Shown one piece after another: positions 43,267 to 43,393 of a stretch of 43,393 nucleotides of DNA. Every line of letters starts with the position of its first letter. Position 1 is the first letter of the stretch. Position numbers and translations under genes: made by a program. Source of the DNA: Pseudomonadota bacterium. GTDB lineage: Bacteria; Pseudomonadota; Gammaproteobacteria; Acidiferrobacterales; Acidiferrobacteraceae. The notes beneath the pieces were generated by a model, which was not told where the DNA came from, searched no databases, and saw only the letters and a program-made list of their open reading frames with translations. The stretch covers positions 32,829 to 76,221 of the forward strand of contig JAKARW010000003.1 in the NCBI GenBank assembly GCA_021819125.1, in the 5' to 3' direction.

Positions 43267-43393
43267 GTCAACTACCCCACCCTAAAGGGTGGAGCTTGGG
43301 AAACCAAGCTGGGTTGACCAGGGGGCACGAGTAGTACCGTGCAGACGTTTGTAACGGGCGAGCAAGACGCACCGGCGAATGCTTCCTCAGTTC
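43267..43393 (+). ncRNA. Putative HEARO / IscB omega RNA, 5' part (runs off right edge)
   Basis: A chain of hairpins starts right after fabF. An outer stem GTCAAC (43267-43272) pairs with GTTGAC (43313-43318). Inside it are CCACCC-TAAA-GGGTGG (43277-43292) and AGCTTGG-GAAA-CCAAGCT (43293-43310) with a GNRA loop, forming a three-way junction. Next comes GCACG/CGTGC (43325-43342), then AGACGTTTGTAA (43343-43354) and GACGCACC (43366-43373). From memory, the IscB omega RNA (HEARO) has the same order: a 5' CAAC...GTTG-closed stem, then AGACxTTxGTAA, then GACGCACC. That RNA lies directly 5' of iscB, with its guide at the 5' end. The iscB gene would be outside the window. The alternative is the right end of an IS200/IS605 element whose tnpB lies on the minus strand. 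Either way it is transposon-derived structured RNA. Confidence 0.6.

Noticed and set aside
43263-43393. tnpB coding end on the minus strand at the right edge
   Set aside because: Open minus-strand frames exist but show no TnpB signature such as the zinc-finger or RuvC motifs, so I prefer the IscB omega RNA reading while keeping the TnpB right-end model as an alternative.
1-43393. tRNA, rRNA, CRISPR array or prophage genes
   Set aside because: I looked for CCA-ended cloverleaf-like stretches (especially after pgsA), repeat-spacer patterns and phage structural genes and saw none.

Overview
The window reads as a G+C-rich gammaproteobacterial chromosome segment with very dense, mostly core gene content and no rRNA, tRNA, prophage or CRISPR array that I can see. 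The surE-pcm-nlpD-rpoS order, an AlaC-type transaminase, RNase E next to RluC, and the yceD-rpmF-plsX-fabHDG-acpP-fabF cluster all point to Gammaproteobacteria. An exported DsrE-like protein, a YeiH-type putative sulfate exporter and two-subunit pyruvate carboxylase fit a sulfur-metabolising, possibly autotrophic lineage (something like Acidiferrobacter or its relatives), but that placement is inference.

Layout. 1-1890 (-): 5' part of rne, running off the left edge. 2228-8335 (+): rluC, HAD phosphatase, Rieske protein, SppA-like protease, surE, pcm, nlpD, rpoS. 8344-8745 (-): Mth938-fold protein. 8889-13525 (+): alaC-hom-thrC behind a recognisable sigma-70 promoter, then an RpfE-type protein coupled to recJ (to 15192). 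15317-22886 (+): cysM, PolB-like exonuclease, rlmD, L,D-transpeptidase, nagZ, family-5 uracil-DNA glycosylase, uvrC and pgsA, nearly all overlapping by ATGA. 22887-31653 is looser accessory-like DNA on the minus strand: exported DsrE-like protein, methyltransferase, a structured gene-free stretch, pstA-pstC-pstS behind a Pho box but without pstB or phoU, a small Cys-rich ORF and a YeiH transporter. 31654-32835 (+): PatB-type C-S lyase. 32905-36854 (-): maf, pycB, pycA. 37201-43262 (+): yceD-rpmF-plsX-fabH-fabD-fabG-acpP-fabF.

How they work together. The left block combines RNA processing, envelope protein quality control and the general stress sigma factor. The middle block makes threonine and cysteine precursors and carries a cluster of DNA repair genes (recJ, exonuclease, UDG, uvrC). 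The right block is the fatty acid and phospholipid initiation operon, with pyruvate carboxylase diverging from it.

The most interesting object is at the extreme right edge. Four bases after the fabF stop begins a multi-hairpin structured RNA (43267 to the window end) whose layout and conserved strings resemble the HEARO / IscB omega RNA of IS200/IS605-type elements. If so, an iscB gene should start just outside the window, and the RNA's guide would be encoded by the last codons and stop of fabF. Other points worth a second look are a predicted leaderless promoter for yceD, a 37-bp near-perfect inverted repeat upstream of it, the pst operon that ends abruptly at a possible NicO-like gene remnant, and a 15-bp perfect hairpin with flanking palindrome and direct repeats near 24.9 kb.
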